A stretch of DNA of 64,000 bases from SFEL01 sp045603585 (GTDB lineage Bacteria > Bacillota > Clostridia > Christensenellales > CAG-138), in the NCBI GenBank assembly GCA_045603585.1, contig JAZUMK010000046.1, positions 62,001-126,000 of the forward strand. Reading direction: 5' to 3'. A model generated the notes under the pieces. That model saw nothing but the letters and a program-made list of their open reading frames with translations, was not told the DNA's origin and did no database searches. This document shows, piece after piece, positions 17,550 to 26,612 of the stretch. The first letter of the stretch is position 1. Each line of letters starts with the position of its first letter. The position numbers and the translations under genes are program-made.

Positions 17550-18626
17550 TCAGTTGATTTTTCTGACAGATCCGCGTGTCACAAGGTTCAGAGGCAGAAT
17601 TTCTTCCTGTTTGGGAAGAGATGAGTCCTCAATATGCTTAAGCAGTAATTCCACTGCTTTTTGCCCTTTCAGGGAAATATGCTGGCGGATGGTGGTCAGG
17701 CCGGGGGTCATGTACTGTGCGATCTCCACATCGTCAAAGCCGATAATGGAATAATCGTCAGGCACACGTTTACCCGCTTCAAAGAAGCCCTTGACCGCTC
17801 CGATTGCCAGAATATCCGCTGCAGCAACAATGCCCGTTGCAGGCAGTTTGGATTCTATCAGCTGATTGGCAAGTTCTATTCCGCTATTGTAATCAATCTG
17901 TCCTTCGAAAATATAATTCTCTCTGTACGGAACTTCAAACTCGCTGAGCGCCTGCTGATATCCAAGCAGGCGTTTCTTCATAACTCCATTTTCCTTCATT
18001 TGCCCAGCAAAGAAAGCAATATGGGTATGTCCGTTTTCCAGCATGTATCTTGTTGCAAGGTAGCTGCCGTAAGCGTCGTCAATTCTAATATTGTGGTAAT
18101 AGTGGTCGTTGCAATAGCTGTCGATGAGAACAATGGGGATTTGCGTTTTTTTCATTTGCTGGTAGAAATCGTTGGGATACATGCCTATGACGATGATTCC
18201 GTCAAGATTTCTCTTCTTAGCCAGCGTAAGGTAGCTTTCGTTGGCATCAGTTGCCGAGATTAAAATATGATAGCCCTGCTGACGGGCATAGTATTCAATG
18301 CTGCCAAGCACTTCGCTGTAAAAGCTGTTTTGGAACATCAGCCTCTCACCCGGCTCTGTCTGGGGAACCACAACGCCAATCAGCTTTGAATCACGCATGC
18401 TGAGACTTCGGGCGTTCAAGTCCGGAACATAGTCCAGCTCCTGAATGGCTTCCATGACACGGCGCTTGGTCTCTTCGGAAATAGGGCGTTTTCCGCTGAG
18501 GGCATAAGAAACCGTTGCAGATGTTACGCCTGCTTTTTGTGCCACATCCTTCAAGGTAGGTCTATCCACAGCACGTCCCCCTTTCCGCATATCATTTAAT
18601 CGCTTAAACTCTATTTCTGAAATCAT
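17550..18626 (-). CDS. LacI-family transcription regulator
   Basis: About 358 residues: a LacI HTH (TLKDVAQKAGVTSATVSYAL, with hinge helix LNARSLSM) and a periplasmic-binding-like sensor domain. It lies between the importer operon and the divergent glycosidase/GH65 operon, which it presumably represses in the absence of an alpha-glucoside inducer. Two near-identical palindromes (18595-18608 and 18726-18739) are good operators. Start uncertain: the ATG at 18626 has GAGGGGG at long spacing; the ATG at 18590 would place the first palindrome just upstream instead of inside the gene. Confidence 0.88.
   Translation of the reverse strand: MISEIEFKRLNDMRKGGRAVDRPTLKDVAQKAGVTSATVSYALSGKRPISEETKRRVMEAIQELDYVPDLNARSLSMRDSKLIGVVVPQTEPGERLMFQNSFYSEVLGSIEYYARQQGYHILISATDANESYLTLAKKRNLDGIIVIGMYPNDFYQQMKKTQIPIVLIDSYCNDHYYHNIRIDDAYGSYLATRYMLENGHTHIAFFAGQMKENGVMKKRLLGYQQALSEFEVPYRENYIFEGQIDYNSGIELANQLIESKLPATGIVAAADILAIGAVKGFFEAGKRVPDDYSIIGFDDVEIAQYMTPGLTTIRQHISLKGQKAVELLLKHIEDSSLPKQEEILPLNLVTRGSVRKIN
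18595..18608. promoter_or_regulatory. Putative LacI operator O1
   Basis: TTTAATCGCTTAAA: a TTTAA-N-CG-N-TTAAA palindrome with the central CG usual for LacI-family sites, at the 5' end of the regulator gene. Suggests autorepression. Confidence 0.6.
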
Positions 18627-18682
18627 GATAATATTTCGCCCCCTCTTTGTCAATAGTTTTTGGTATTTTACTGAAAATACGA

Positions 18683-18710
18683 TTGACAAGCCGTTGAAAT
18701 CCAATATACT
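18683..18710 (+). promoter_or_regulatory. Sigma-A promoter of the glycosidase/GH65 operon
   Basis: TTGACA (18683-18688), 16-bp spacer, TATACT (18705-18710). The predicted start near 18717 is just before the operator at 18726. Confidence 0.75.
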
Positions 18711-18725
18711 TGAATCATAAGATTA

Positions 18726-18739
18726 TTTAACCGATTAAA
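18726..18739. promoter_or_regulatory. Putative LacI operator O2
   Basis: TTTAACCGATTAAA, same consensus as O1, about 10 bp past the predicted transcription start of the plus-strand operon, where a bound repressor would block initiation or early elongation. Confidence 0.65.
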
Positions 18740-18764
18740 CGATTATAGGATTTGGAGTGCTGTT

Positions 18765-20561
18765 ATGGAACGCTATTTACCAACTGGCAACGAAATGATA
18801 TCCCTGCCTAAAATCAACGAACTTACCGCCGGAATTGAAGACTTTACCTATCTTTCCATGCAGCACAAGGGTCTTATCGAGGTGCGTGGAAGCAATTCCA
18901 TGCCGCTCATGCAGCCCTTTGTTATTATCAATGGAAAGGAAATGCCCCTTACCAATCTGAAGTGGTGCAGAGAGTTATACTGGATTCCCGTGTGCAGCGC
19001 AGCTGTTGGAAATCTGCATCTTACAATGACCATCCTCACCCCTATTGGAGAGCGCGGCTTTGCCGTTAAGCTGAATCTTTCAGGCAATGAATCCGCTTCT
19101 GTTACATGGGGCCTGCAGGGTTGCTGGGACAGCAGCTGGCACTGCATCAATGAGGATAAGCCGCTGGAAGGCACAGTGCATTGTTACCAAAGCCCTTGGA
19201 ACTCCAGCATCATATTTGACTACCGCTGCGGAGCGCCTATGTTTGCCTTTGCCCCCATGAGCAGCAAGGAAACAACATCAGAATACACAATCGAAAACAA
19301 CTCTGTAACCTACTCGCTTTCCGCATCCGAAACACTGACAGAGGACAAGTCCTCTGAACTTATTTTCTACTGGGGTCTTGGATATGAAGAGGTAGCCGCA
19401 GCAACAAGCGCAAAAGAAATGCTTCGCCGAGGCTGGGACTGGGAATATAACCGTACAGCAAAATGGCTGGAGCAGCGCACTGCCAAAATGCCCACCCCCA
19501 AGCTCACAGAAGTGTACAATACAAATCTCTTTTTCTGCATCTTTTATTCAACTGGAATTACATTGGATACAGAAGAACTGGTTTGTGCAACAAGCCGGGG
19601 AACCCGCTACTATGTCAGCGCCGCCTATTGGGATCGCGATGTGCTGCTTTGGGCATATCCTGCCATTCTTGATGCAGACTCAAATCTTGCCGAAGAGATA
19701 CTGTACTACATCTTCGGACGGCAGCGTAAAAACCTGGGCATCCATTCCAGATACATCGACGGCACCGTTTTAGAACCCGGCTTTGAACTGGATGAGCTTA
19801 TATCTCCCATCATTGCGCTGGAAGCCTATGTGGATAAAACAAGCGATCATGCAATCCTGCAAAATGCCGATGTACAAAAGGGTATCAAGCAGATATTGAA
19901 AACACTGGATTCCATGCGCCATCCTGACATTGCGCTGTATGAGACCTTTCTGCAGCCCACGGATGACGAGATTGTCCATCCTTACCTCACTTACAATAAC
20001 GTTCTGGTATGGCGTGCCATGAAAGCCCTTGCAAAACTCTATCCTGAAAGGTACGCCGCTCTGGCCTGTGATGCCGATGCAGTTCGGGATGCCATCTATA
20101 CCCATTGTGTATTTCAGGGCGAAGACCAGAAGCCCTATTTCGCCTGGTCGGTGGACTTAAATGGACAGCACAATATTTATGACGAGCCTCCGGGAAGCCT
20201 GCAGCTTCTCCCCTATTACGGATTTTGCAATTTCGATGATCCTGTATGGTGCAACACGGTATCTATCATCCGCTCACCTGCGTATGCATATAGCTTTGCA
20301 GAGTCTCCCATCGCTGAGATTGGCTGCGCCCATGCACCATATCCCTGGATACTTAGTCTTTGCAACAGCCTGCTCTGCGGCCATGAGGAACAAGCCCTCC
20401 GCGAGCTTGAAATTATGGATATGGATAACGGCATTGCATGCGAAAGCGTTGACCCTATTGATGGCACCTGCATGACAGGAGCAGCCTTTGCGACCTGTGC
20501 CGGATTCCTTTGCCACAGTATGAAAACCGCAGCTCATAAGGAGAATGCCTATGCGCAATGA
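18765..20561 (+). CDS. Putative six-hairpin (alpha/alpha)6 glycoside hydrolase
   Basis: 598 residues without a signal peptide. The N-terminal ~240 residues look like a beta-sandwich; the rest resembles an (alpha/alpha)6 toroid of the six-hairpin clan, with the motif AAYWDRDVLLWAYPAI and the conserved end ACESVDPIDGTCMTGAAFAT. It recalls GH125/GH15-like enzymes, but I cannot assign a family or substrate with certainty. First gene of the operon with GH65 (17-bp to 11-bp overlap depending on the start chosen), so probably an exo-acting enzyme on an imported oligosaccharide. Confidence 0.6.
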   Translation: MERYLPTGNEMISLPKINELTAGIEDFTYLSMQHKGLIEVRGSNSMPLMQPFVIINGKEMPLTNLKWCRELYWIPVCSAAVGNLHLTMTILTPIGERGFAVKLNLSGNESASVTWGLQGCWDSSWHCINEDKPLEGTVHCYQSPWNSSIIFDYRCGAPMFAFAPMSSKETTSEYTIENNSVTYSLSASETLTEDKSSELIFYWGLGYEEVAAATSAKEMLRRGWDWEYNRTAKWLEQRTAKMPTPKLTEVYNTNLFFCIFYSTGITLDTEELVCATSRGTRYYVSAAYWDRDVLLWAYPAILDADSNLAEEILYYIFGRQRKNLGIHSRYIDGTVLEPGFELDELISPIIALEAYVDKTSDHAILQNADVQKGIKQILKTLDSMRHPDIALYETFLQPTDDEIVHPYLTYNNVLVWRAMKALAKLYPERYAALACDADAVRDAIYTHCVFQGEDQKPYFAWSVDLNGQHNIYDEPPGSLQLLPYYGFCNFDDPVWCNTVSIIRSPAYAYSFAESPIAEIGCAHAPYPWILSLCNSLLCGHEEQALRELEIMDMDNGIACESVDPIDGTCMTGAAFATCAGFLCHSMKTAAHKENAYAQ

Positions 20562-22548
20562 TTTAATCTTAACACCTTGGACGATTTCTGCCCAAGGCAC
20601 TTCCTGGGCAGACGACTTCTTTGAAAGCATCTTTTTCCTTGGCAACGGCCGCTTGGGTATCCGTGGATATCTTTCTGCTGAGCCCGCAGAACGCCCCATT
20701 CAAAAAGGCGTTTATGCCGCCGGTATATTTGGTGAAATCAAACCCGGTGTAACGGATTTTGTTAACCTGCCCACACCTGTTCTAGATGAGATTTCAATCA
20801 ACGGAACTGTCGCAGATCTCAGCTCTGAAATTGAGCGAGTCCTTGACATGCGAACCTCTACTCTGACATTCCGATATTCTCTTGCGGTAGACGGAAAGGT
20901 GTTGTATGTGGAACAGCAGCGTTTCCTTCCAAGGGAACATCCCGCATTGATTTTGCAGCGCCTTCGTTTCACCCCCCGCTCCCCCATGGAGCTGACTGTC
21001 AGCAGTGGCATCCAGCTCAGCAGCTGCAACAGCCCAATCCCTGACGATCAAACAAAAGCAAATACCGAAACCATACAGCTCTCCCAGCTGCACAGCAGCT
21101 CCGTATCCAGGCAAGGCATCAAATGTGTATTTGATATTCTTGGAGCCAACCTTACCGTTCAACAAGAAGTTGCATTCCATTGTCCCCGTTTTGAATGTAT
21201 TCAAAGCAACAGCGCAGCGATGGCTTTTATGGCACAAGCTACTGCGAATGAATCTTTGGTCTTTGATAAAATCGCCTGTATCTGCACTTCCCGAGATGTG
21301 GACAATCGCATTGACGATATTCCCTCCGGCTGGGATTATGATAATCTCCTGCAAGAACACATCCGTGCTTGGAATGCAGTATGGAACACATGCACAGACA
21401 AACTCCCTGCTCTTGAGGATGAGCTGCAGGCTGGACTGCACTTTTCAATGTTCAATCTCATGAACAGCTGCAGCACCAAGGATCCCACTGTAAGCATCGG
21501 CGCAAGAGGGCTGTCCCACGGACGGTATAAAGGCTGTTACTTCTGGGATACCGACCTGTTTATGCTGCCATTCTTCCTTGCGACTGATCTGGAAGCGGCA
21601 AAGAACCTCTGCGAATACCGCGTCCGCTCCCTGCCTGCAGCAAAAGCACATTCTAAAAAGATGAATACCGCAGGCGCCCGCTATCCATGGATGGCAGCGT
21701 TAGATGGAAGCGAGCAATGCGAAACCTGGGATATCGGCTGCAGCGAGCTGCACATCACCGCCGATGTTGCGTATGCGATAGCCGCATATTGCAAGGCTTC
21801 CAACGACACTGATTTTTATCTTGATAAAGCAGCGGAAGTATTTATCGAAACCGCACGTTTCTGGGTCAGCCGCTACACCTACCGTCACGAAACCGGAACA
21901 GCAGATTTGCTCTTTTGCAAGGGGCCCGATGAGTATTGCGGCATCACCAACAACAATCTTTTTACCAATGTAATGGTGCAGTACAATCTCGACCTTGCAA
22001 TACAGGCTGCGGCAGACCTTCAGGCACATCGCCCTGACCGTTATGCCTGCCTCGGTATCACACAACAAGAGATAGATCACATGGCAGCTTTACGAAAAGC
22101 TATCCCATGGCCACGGGATCCCCAAAGCGGAAAACTGCGTCAGGATGATACCTTCCACCTGCTTGAGCCGGTCAATCTTGCCGAAGTCAAGTTAGACAAC
22201 GGAGCAAGCTATCATCACGTATGCTTTGATCGTCTTCAGCGATATCAAGTCATCAAGCAGGCAGATGTATTGCTCGTTATGACCCGCTTCCCGGAACTGT
22301 TCACGGCGGAAGAAAAGCAGGCCGCATGGGCAGACTTTGAGCCGCTGTGCCTGCACGATTCCACGCTGAGCTTTGCAAGTCACGCCTTGTTTGCCCTACA
22401 AAACGGATTTGAAGAACACGGCTATGAGTATTTACGAAAGGCGCTTTTGTTAGAGCTTAGAGATATCATGGGCAATACCGGACACGAAGGACTCCACTTT
22501 GCCAACATGGGCGAAGCTTGGCAAGCAGTTATGGCAATCAAACAATAG
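20551..22548 (+). CDS. GH65 family glycoside phosphorylase (maltose/kojibiose-type)
   Basis: 665 residues with the complete GH65 plan: N-terminal beta-sandwich, linker, (alpha/alpha)6 barrel with FWDTD (331-335) and the general acid E461 in KGPDEYCGITNNN, a KQADVLLVM motif, and a short C-terminal part. GH65 phosphorylases cleave alpha-glucosidic disaccharides with phosphate to beta-glucose 1-phosphate plus glucose; the beta-PGM at 11878 fits this. Oddity: the usual His after GPDEY is Cys here. I start at 20551 because AAGGAG has 7-nt spacing to that ATG rather than to the one two codons earlier. Confidence 0.85.
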   Translation: MRNDLILTPWTISAQGTSWADDFFESIFFLGNGRLGIRGYLSAEPAERPIQKGVYAAGIFGEIKPGVTDFVNLPTPVLDEISINGTVADLSSEIERVLDMRTSTLTFRYSLAVDGKVLYVEQQRFLPREHPALILQRLRFTPRSPMELTVSSGIQLSSCNSPIPDDQTKANTETIQLSQLHSSSVSRQGIKCVFDILGANLTVQQEVAFHCPRFECIQSNSAAMAFMAQATANESLVFDKIACICTSRDVDNRIDDIPSGWDYDNLLQEHIRAWNAVWNTCTDKLPALEDELQAGLHFSMFNLMNSCSTKDPTVSIGARGLSHGRYKGCYFWDTDLFMLPFFLATDLEAAKNLCEYRVRSLPAAKAHSKKMNTAGARYPWMAALDGSEQCETWDIGCSELHITADVAYAIAAYCKASNDTDFYLDKAAEVFIETARFWVSRYTYRHETGTADLLFCKGPDEYCGITNNNLFTNVMVQYNLDLAIQAAADLQAHRPDRYACLGITQQEIDHMAALRKAIPWPRDPQSGKLRQDDTFHLLEPVNLAEVKLDNGASYHHVCFDRLQRYQVIKQADVLLVMTRFPELFTAEEKQAAWADFEPLCLHDSTLSFASHALFALQNGFEEHGYEYLRKALLLELRDIMGNTGHEGLHFANMGEAWQAVMAIKQ

Positions 22549-22560
22549 CGTTATATTTTA

Positions 22561-22594
22561 AAAGGCAACTGCAAATGCAGCTGCCCTTTGTTTT
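22561..22594 (+). terminator. Terminator after GH65
   Basis: GGCAACTGCA / TGCAGCTGCC stem with one mismatch and a short loop, then TTTGTTTT. Ends the plus-strand glycosidase operon. Confidence 0.7.
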
Positions 22595-22684
22595 AAGTAT
22601 GAATTCTTACGTGGCAAGCAATGCAAGTGGTAAGCCACATTGCGATTTTGCCTTCCTAACCGTACCGGTCGATCATGCAAAACT

Positions 22685-22734
22685 ACTTGTTGGGGATACC
22701 CCAAACCCCTTTTGAAACGCAGGATAAATCCTGC
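22685..22734. other. Candidate oriT remnant
   Basis: TTGGGG-ATA-CCCCAA (22690-22704) followed by ACCCC and then a perfect 7-bp-arm palindrome GCAGGAT-AA-ATCCTGC (22719-22734). The first repeat resembles nic-flanking sequences of mobilisable Firmicute elements as I remember them. No relaxase gene is present in element B, so function would need a helper. Confidence 0.35.
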
Positions 22735-22858
22735 GGCTGTATACTATTTTAAAAACATATTTGTTGGAATTGCAACAAATGGCAGAATAGTAGTACGGAA
22801 TTTATGTTAACTTGCCATAAAAATATCCATGTAACCAAACATCGCAAATATGGCATAA

Positions 22859-22887
22859 TTGAAAAGCACATTATTTGGTGATATAAT
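22859..22887 (+). promoter_or_regulatory. Promoter of the TPR/GreAB-C/PIN gene
   Basis: TTGAAA (22859-22864), 17-bp spacer, TATAAT (22882-22887). Transcription is expected near 22894, leaving an 84-nt leader. Confidence 0.75.
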
Positions 22888-22893
22888 AATTAA

Positions 22894-22951
22894 ACGGTAG
22901 GCAACAAGTCTACCAAGCCGACCGTGTGGAGATTATTTCATACGGTTTTTT
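22894..22951 (+). promoter_or_regulatory. Leader with terminator-like hairpin and possible antiterminator
   Basis: CCGTGTG (22922-22928) pairs with CATACGG (22939-22945) and is followed by T6, a compact terminator 27 bp before the start codon. ACGGT at 22894-22898 can instead pair with ACCGT at 22921-22925, and GGTAG/CTACC form a small upstream stem. The leader could therefore switch between stop and read-through. Confidence 0.5.
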
Positions 22952-22977
22952 ATTTATCCGTATTTGGAGGAAAAATA

Positions 22978-25900
22978 ATGGAGTCATTATTAGCCCGGGT
23001 TGCAACATTCTTATTGGAAAACATAGCTTCCACGATAATAGATAAAGGGCAAGAAAGTTTGTTAGAATGGCTGTCAAATAAAGAACTGATAGAAAGCGAT
23101 CAAAGAATCCGCAATTATTTGATAGATTGTTTGCCAGCCTATGAGTATGAAAAAATAGATGAATTTCTTTCCAAAGAAGGTATCTATTCACACAATCAGA
23201 CCACGACAAATTGGTCTATGATGTCGGCACAAACCGATAGAATAATTGATGATTTCTACAATTCTTACCCCTCGCTACGACATAATCGAGAAAATCTTTC
23301 ACCGTTATTAAAACAGGCAATTCATGCGTCCTATCAATCCGTTATATCTCAACTTAGTATAGATGGTAAAGTTTTGTATGCACAAGCATTAAACCATCGA
23401 GAGCAAAGTAGATTAGAACATCTGCAATTAGAGAATAAGCTTAATAAAATCCAAGCATTATTATCACAATCATCAAAGAAACTATCATATACCGAAGTTA
23501 TTAAAGCATATGATATTCTTTGTCATGTTATTGATTCTGCTAATTTTGAATCTATCAATCCATTGATACAATTAATGGAAAATCAAGTTAACGATTGCGA
23601 TCGCAGCTATTGTTCTGCTCTGAAAATCTATTTGTATGGTTTTGTTGGTACTAAATCTGAACTAGAAGCCCTTTGCATGCAATACATACGCGAGAATCCT
23701 CCAAGTAATCTTACTGATACTGTTGCTACGTTCTTATTGCAAATGGAACAACGAGCCGCCTTAAGAATATTGCATCCAAATATTTCTAGATCCACATTGT
23801 GGATGCTGGTTAATGATTATATTGCGGAAGACCCCAATAATGCAGTTAAAAATATTATAGATAAAAATGGTAATCTTAAAGATGAATATGCAACTTGTGA
23901 AGCTGCGCTATGGATATTTGCAAACTACTCGAAAAAATTCGGAAATAAGGCTGCTGCATTGGCAGCATATTCTCAGCTGAATCAAATGCATTCTACAGTA
24001 TGGACAAATTGGTCAATACAAGAAACAACAGCAATGCTCACACTCTCTGCTGCCATAATGGATGCTAATTTTGACATTTCAAAAATACGTTATCAAGCTG
24101 AAAATTTAAAGCATTTTTCTATTATGTTTGGGCATCTTTGTAATGATCTATGTGTCGAGTATGTTGATGTATTCCTTTCTTGTGCAGAGCTCCTACCGTT
24201 TGAAGAATTTGATACTTATTACAAACACTTAAGCTTACATGCACAAGAACTGCCTCTATCAAAAAAACATTGGTACTATGCCCATTTTCAAAAATTAGAT
24301 AGTATTGATGATAGGGAGTTTCAATCCTTTTGCAAAAATACCAATGATGAAAATCTAATGTCAATATACTTATTGTATAAATCAACAGATTCTGCAAAAT
24401 TCGTGATTGATTATATAGAAGAAAATAAGAATATATTGCAAAAGGAATACAATGCAGTTGTTGCTTATCACAACGCTCTTTCGCTTATTAAGGGAAAGGA
24501 AGCGGCCTTTGAGATTGTTACATCTATCTCTATCCCTAAGGCAATGGCTTTTTCTTATAATGTTTGCTTCGCATCATTCGGTACAAATCTCGATAATGAT
24601 AAAGCAGATTCCTTTTTGCAGGCAGCCGTTGATGAGGCACTGAATCCAACTGGGGATATTACAATTATTCATCTACACATTTTGATAAATCTTCTACTCA
24701 ATAAAAACCGTTGGTTGGATGCATCAAGTATTTTGAAGCAATATCAAGATATAGATCCCTCCATCATGCTTTTAAGGCTTAAAATTCTTATTGAGCAAGA
24801 GCATCAGTTTGAAACCTGTTCTATACTCATAGAAAAACTTGAGACATATTATAAAGAACATGACTTCGTTTTATATTCAAAAGGTATCGTGGCCGAGCAA
24901 AATCTTCCGGGTTCAGGGATGGAGTTTTTAGTTAAAGCTTTTTATCACAATCCTAATCCGCAATACGCATATGCAGCTTTAGCATCTAGACTCAACAGAA
25001 ATGTCTATATTGAAGATGACATACTATCATATGCTGCTAAACATGATAATGTTGACCTGCTTTATATTAGCGGGATAACATATGCAAAACATGGTAAAAA
25101 TCATAAGAGCTTTGTCACTTGGCTTCAAGCATTAATTAATAGTAGTAATAATTATGATGAACGATTGTATAGTGTGTTTATGGGAGAACAATTGGGTAGT
25201 TCTGAACACAACATACCTCCTGATGCAATTAAACCCGGAACATGTTGTATATTGGTTGAAGATGGCACCGACAAAGTTTTAAAAATTTGGATTCATGATG
25301 AAAGCATAACTATTCCAGTAAATGGCTCTAATTTCGCAGGATACGAACATATGGATCCAAATGACACAACCGCTCTTCGACTTTTGGACTCACGCGAAGG
25401 CGATATGGTTATTTTATCTAACTGCAATTATAAAATCACTGAAATAAACTACGGTGATGTTATTGCAACAAGACATTGTATGCAACAACTTATTGAGCAC
25501 GGAGTTTTAAAACAGATAAACGTAGCTGAAGATAGTTTGGATGCTTTTTTTGAGAAAGTCAGGGAGTTAGGAGAAGCGCAAAGAAATCATGTACATGACG
25601 TTGTAGAACAATATAGGATTCCTAGTCCAGGGCTTACACTGGAACTATTTGCTCAATCAATAGGACAGCCATACTACAAGGTAGTTTATGCATTAATTCA
25701 TGATAGTAGTATTCCACTTTGGGCAGGAACAGATGGTAGGATAATTGACAAGGATTGTATACTAACGCCATCTACAATTGCAATTCTCAGCTCAATTGAT
25801 ATTCATCCGCCAATAAATAATAATGGATTAGTAAAATTTTATGTTTCAAATTCTCTGAATGTAAATCTCGAATTACAAGCCAGAGAACATCGCAATGATA

Positions 25901-26562
25901 AAACCACAGCAGTTTTGGGATTCGAACAAGATGGGCATCCATATATGATTCAAAACTCGCTGGAAAGTAAAAGAAACTTAAATAACTATTTTGCATGCTT
26001 GAAGGAGTGGGCAAACTGGGCGCACGTCCTTGATCCAGTGTTACCAAATGATTATCCATCCGATATACGGAGCATTGCTAGAGAATTTGGAATTCCCAAT
26101 GTTGAGGCAATAGTAAATGCTCAAACAACAGATAGGCTAATCTGTTGCGATGATTTGCTTCTTAGAAAGTATATGAGTTCAATCGGAATAGGAGTACCAA
26201 CTACTATTGATGTGATGATCACTTTAGATTATTCATTCGATAGCATAATCAATAACGTGATTAAATTAATAGATTGTCATTATGTATTCCCAATAACTTT
26301 GAATTTTCTAAAATGGGTATCCCATTGCTTTGAAAACACTCCCAGTAGAGAGATTCTAACAAACTGGTCGTTTGCAATCAGGGATCTGCTAAAAAGAATT
26401 CTGAGCAATACAGAAATGCGCACCTATTTCTATCAAATTTATCAAGAGTCACATAACGACATAGTCACCTTACATCCTGAACTAATTCGGTTAATATACA
26501 TCTCTATAATAGATTGGTCCAGACATGTGACTAAACCAGAAAAACAAGATGAGAACTCATAA
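22978..26562 (+). CDS. Large alpha-solenoid (TPR-like) / GreAB-C-like / PIN-like protein, candidate immune effector
   Basis: 1,194 residues from the ATG at 22978, which has GGAGG (the frame opens earlier without a site). Residues 1-165 form a helical head ending in a coiled coil. About 170-735 are repeated helical pairs of TPR type. About 745-830 (CCILVEDGTDKVLKIWIHD to KITEINYGDVIATR) resemble the C-terminal domain of GreA/GreB. About 915-1090 look like a PIN-type nuclease, with TTDRLICCDDLLLRKYM carrying candidate acidic residues D1058/D1059. I recall a TPR-GreABC-PIN architecture among proposed prokaryotic conflict proteins. The gene is strikingly AT-rich and sits alone in element B between the oriT-like repeat and DUF6017. 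An RNA-targeting effector triggered through the solenoid is inference. Confidence 0.7.
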   Translation: MESLLARVATFLLENIASTIIDKGQESLLEWLSNKELIESDQRIRNYLIDCLPAYEYEKIDEFLSKEGIYSHNQTTTNWSMMSAQTDRIIDDFYNSYPSLRHNRENLSPLLKQAIHASYQSVISQLSIDGKVLYAQALNHREQSRLEHLQLENKLNKIQALLSQSSKKLSYTEVIKAYDILCHVIDSANFESINPLIQLMENQVNDCDRSYCSALKIYLYGFVGTKSELEALCMQYIRENPPSNLTDTVATFLLQMEQRAALRILHPNISRSTLWMLVNDYIAEDPNNAVKNIIDKNGNLKDEYATCEAALWIFANYSKKFGNKAAALAAYSQLNQMHSTVWTNWSIQETTAMLTLSAAIMDANFDISKIRYQAENLKHFSIMFGHLCNDLCVEYVDVFLSCAELLPFEEFDTYYKHLSLHAQELPLSKKHWYYAHFQKLDSIDDREFQSFCKNTNDENLMSIYLLYKSTDSAKFVIDYIEENKNILQKEYNAVVAYHNALSLIKGKEAAFEIVTSISIPKAMAFSYNVCFASFGTNLDNDKADSFLQAAVDEALNPTGDITIIHLHILINLLLNKNRWLDASSILKQYQDIDPSIMLLRLKILIEQEHQFETCSILIEKLETYYKEHDFVLYSKGIVAEQNLPGSGMEFLVKAFYHNPNPQYAYAALASRLNRNVYIEDDILSYAAKHDNVDLLYISGITYAKHGKNHKSFVTWLQALINSSNNYDERLYSVFMGEQLGSSEHNIPPDAIKPGTCCILVEDGTDKVLKIWIHDESITIPVNGSNFAGYEHMDPNDTTALRLLDSREGDMVILSNCNYKITEINYGDVIATRHCMQQLIEHGVLKQINVAEDSLDAFFEKVRELGEAQRNHVHDVVEQYRIPSPGLTLELFAQSIGQPYYKVVYALIHDSSIPLWAGTDGRIIDKDCILTPSTIAILSSIDIHPPINNNGLVKFYVSNSLNVNLELQAREHRNDKTTAVLGFEQDGHPYMIQNSLESKRNLNNYFACLKEWANWAHVLDPVLPNDYPSDIRSIAREFGIPNVEAIVNAQTTDRLICCDDLLLRKYMSSIGIGVPTTIDVMITLDYSFDSIINNVIKLIDCHYVFPITLNFLKWVSHCFENTPSREILTNWSFAIRDLLKRILSNTEMRTYFYQIYQESHNDIVTLHPELIRLIYISIIDWSRHVTKPEKQDENS

Positions 26563-26571
26563 TTATATGAA

Positions 26572-26612
26572 TAAACAAAATTGTCCCGTGCAGTATCATA
26601 TGTGCGGGGCAA
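26572..26612 (-). terminator. Hairpin terminator between the PIN gene and DUF6017
   Basis: TTGTCCCGTGCA / TGTGCGGGGCAA, a 12-bp stem with GT pairs and an 8-base loop; T-rich on its minus-strand side. It would end the converging parB-DUF6017 transcript and perhaps the PIN-gene transcript. Confidence 0.6.
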
